Of a stretch of 64,000 nt of DNA, positions 62,516-64,000 are shown in pieces; position 1 is the stretch's first letter; each line of letters starts with the position of its first letter. Under the pieces are notes generated by a model. The model was given only the letters and a program-made list of their open reading frames with translations. It did not search any database and was not told the DNA's origin. The position numbers and the translations under genes were made by a program. The DNA lies in the NCBI GenBank assembly GCA_026129765.1, contig JAHCHP010000003.1, forward strand, positions 1-64,000. Reading direction: 5' to 3'. The stretch comes from Fimbriimonadia bacterium. GTDB lineage: Bacteria > Armatimonadota > Fimbriimonadia > Fimbriimonadales > GBS-DC.

Positions 62516-64000
62516 ATGAAACTATGGCGATTTGGATCCATCGGGTTGTTCGTACTGGGACTCATGGTGTCGTTGACGGCGCAGGAGCGGTTCTATGCCT
62601 CGCCGGAATATGCGCGCTACCGAGAGATTCCCGGCAAACTGCAGCAAGGCTACCGTTCTGGCGCGTTGACCGCGCAATGGGACTCGGCAAGCCAAACCCT
62701 CACCTACCGGAAAGGAAACAAGACCTATCGATTCGATATCGGAACGAAGGAAGAAACGGAGATCAAGCCGGAAGAAGCCAACCGCCCGGAACCGAACCGT
62801 CGCCCGTTAGGTGGTCGACGCGGTCCAGCGAGGGGCGGCAATGTGGGTTCCAGTATCTCGCCCGACAGTAAGCAGAAAGCCTTTATCAAGGATCGCAATC
62901 TCTGGATCAGCGACGCCAATGATGCTAATCCCCAAGCGATAACGACTGAAGGCAGCGAGGCGAAACGCATTCGCATCGGCGCAGCGCCCTGGGTCTACCG
63001 CGAAGAATTGTCGCAGAATGTCGGGTTTTGGTGGTCGCCCAATAACCAGAAAATCGCCTATTATCGTTTTGATGAAAGCCAGGTGCCAGATTATTACCTC
63101 ACCATGCGCTCAACCGCCTTCCAAAACAGCGTGGCGACCGAGCCTTATCCCAAAGCAGGCGGTAAAAATCCTGTTGTCGATCTTTTTGTTTATGACCTGA
63201 AGAGTAAGAAGCAGACCCGCATTCGCGTTCGCGACAGCGCGACTTTTGAAGACAGCGCGATGGGCTACTATGTCTATCAAGTGGAGTGGTCGCCCGATGG
63301 GAAAGAACTGCTGTTCTACCGGACGAACCGCCTGCAGAACGCGCTGGAATTCACCGCTGCAAACCCCAATACGGGGCGTTGCCGGGTTATCGTTCGCGAA
63401 GAGAATCGGGGAGGTTGGGTCGAGACTCACCCGACACGGGTCTTTTTGCAAGATAATAAGCGGTTCATTTGGGGGTCTGAGCGGAACGGCTATCGCAACT
63501 ATTATCTCTATGATTTGAGCGGTAAATTAGTTCACACCCTGACGAATCACTCGTTTGAGGTGGAGCGGTTGGTGGAGATCGACGAGAAAAACAATCGCTT
63601 GTTTTACATGGCGCGCAGCGGGGACAATCCCTATAAATTGCAGTTGCACCGGGTGGGATTAGAGGGTCAGGGCGACACGCGCTTGACCGATCCGGCTTTT
63701 CATCATCGGGTGACGCTTGCTCCCAACGGTTCTCATTTTGTGGACATTGCAGAAACTCACAACCAACCCCCGGTGACACGACTTATCGATTCAGAAGGCA
63801 AAGTTCTAAAGACACTGGCGGAAAGCGATTTGAGCGGTTTCGAATCGCAAGGTGGGCAGCGGGTGGAGATGTTTACTTTCAAAGCCGCCGATGGCGAGAC
63901 CACCTTATACGGCAGGTTGATGAAGCCGTCCAATTTTGATCCCAATCGCGCCTATCCGCTGCTGGTGATGGTCTATAACGGACCGGAAAGCAGTATGCTG
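62516..64000 (+). CDS. S9 dipeptidyl-peptidase IV-like protein (3' end outside window)
   Basis: 495 codons are visible from ATG 62516; the frame runs out of the window. A signal peptide (about 1-21) precedes a DPPIV-type beta-propeller: GNVGSSISPDSKQKAFIKD (core SISPDSKQKAF), NVGFWWSPNNQKIAYYRFDE (core GFWWSPNNQKIAYYRFDE, with the Glu that binds the substrate N-terminus in YRFDES), VEWSPDGKELLFYRTN. The final PLLVMVYNGPESSML begins the alpha/beta hydrolase domain. The catalytic Ser, Asp and His are not in view. Acts in the periplasm on peptides. Confidence 0.92.
   Translation, partial: MKLWRFGSIGLFVLGLMVSLTAQERFYASPEYARYREIPGKLQQGYRSGALTAQWDSASQTLTYRKGNKTYRFDIGTKEETEIKPEEANRPEPNRRPLGGRRGPARGGNVGSSISPDSKQKAFIKDRNLWISDANDANPQAITTEGSEAKRIRIGAAPWVYREELSQNVGFWWSPNNQKIAYYRFDESQVPDYYLTMRSTAFQNSVATEPYPKAGGKNPVVDLFVYDLKSKKQTRIRVRDSATFEDSAMGYYVYQVEWSPDGKELLFYRTNRLQNALEFTAANPNTGRCRVIVREENRGGWVETHPTRVFLQDNKRFIWGSERNGYRNYYLYDLSGKLVHTLTNHSFEVERLVEIDEKNNRLFYMARSGDNPYKLQLHRVGLEGQGDTRLTDPAFHHRVTLAPNGSHFVDIAETHNQPPVTRLIDSEGKVLKTLAESDLSGFESQGGQRVEMFTFKAADGETTLYGRLMKPSNFDPNRAYPLLVMVYNGPESSML

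Overview
The window reads as a chromosomal segment of a diderm, free-living bacterium of moderate GC content. Phylum placement is an inference. The combination of LysW-dependent lysine synthesis genes (lysW, lysX, lysY/argC-like, lysZ), a short S-adenosylhomocysteinase, ergothioneine genes egtD/egtB, a HerA-like ATPase beside an Mre11-like nuclease, and many start codons lying 7-8 nt after a -10 box fits Armatimonadota or a Deinococcus/Chloroflexota-like lineage. I favour Armatimonadota only tentatively. No rRNA, CRISPR array, complete insertion sequence or prophage is visible.

Layout. 1-5032 is an accessory island of four displaced Rhs C-terminal tips, each sharing the Rhs end motif and carrying a different C-terminal domain. 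They alternate with cargo genes of immunity type, one of which is an M16-fold protein with intact zinc ligands. 5048-7366 carries rplJ-rplL and mrp. 7454-10940 is a minus-strand operon (G1P-dehydrogenase-like, lysZ, SulP). 11249-13206 holds tenA and a GH4 alpha-galactosidase. 13226-20772 is one minus-strand operon rpmH-rnpA-yidD-yidC-jag-ahcY-leuS-TIM barrel, fired by a promoter divergent from rimI-tsaD. 22402-25222 holds a small protein, an orphan pstB, tRNA-Arg(CCG), a DUF1579 protein and a Nudix protein. 25261-27305 is lysW-lysX-lysY.

A low-GC VapBC-like cassette (27318-28216) sits between lysY and alaS. It is flanked by a perfect 24-bp direct duplication, and its toxin gene is broken by one TAG codon. 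After alaS come two repeat-rich stretches around a thioredoxin-like gene, then a Met-rich secreted protein divergent from pilB-pilT-pilC-pilD, a mutarotase-like protein and metG.

41740-49185 is a minus-strand operon (M20 dipeptidase, NamZ, M16 protease, Mpg glycosylase, DUF92, outer-membrane-type protein). Its M16 gene has absorbed about 260 bp of dispersed intergenic repeats in frame. Divergent from it is a GlmU-like nucleotidyltransferase, then an AlbA_2/Schlafen-type regulator followed by five TTGCGCGA units. 52077-55759 holds a DedA-family gene and a tightly overlapping egtD-egtB-ABC ATPase unit. After tRNA-Lys(TTT) come herA-like/mre11-like genes (with a palindrome touching the herA start), a PAS-GAF histidine kinase with its OmpR-type regulator, and the start of an S9 dipeptidyl-peptidase that leaves the window.

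Best candidates for new biology: the M16-fold protein in an Rhs immunity position, the HerA/Mre11 pair with its non-canonical P-loop and start-site palindrome, the egtDB-ABC unit, the duplication-bounded toxin cassette, and the repeat insertion inside the M16 protease gene.
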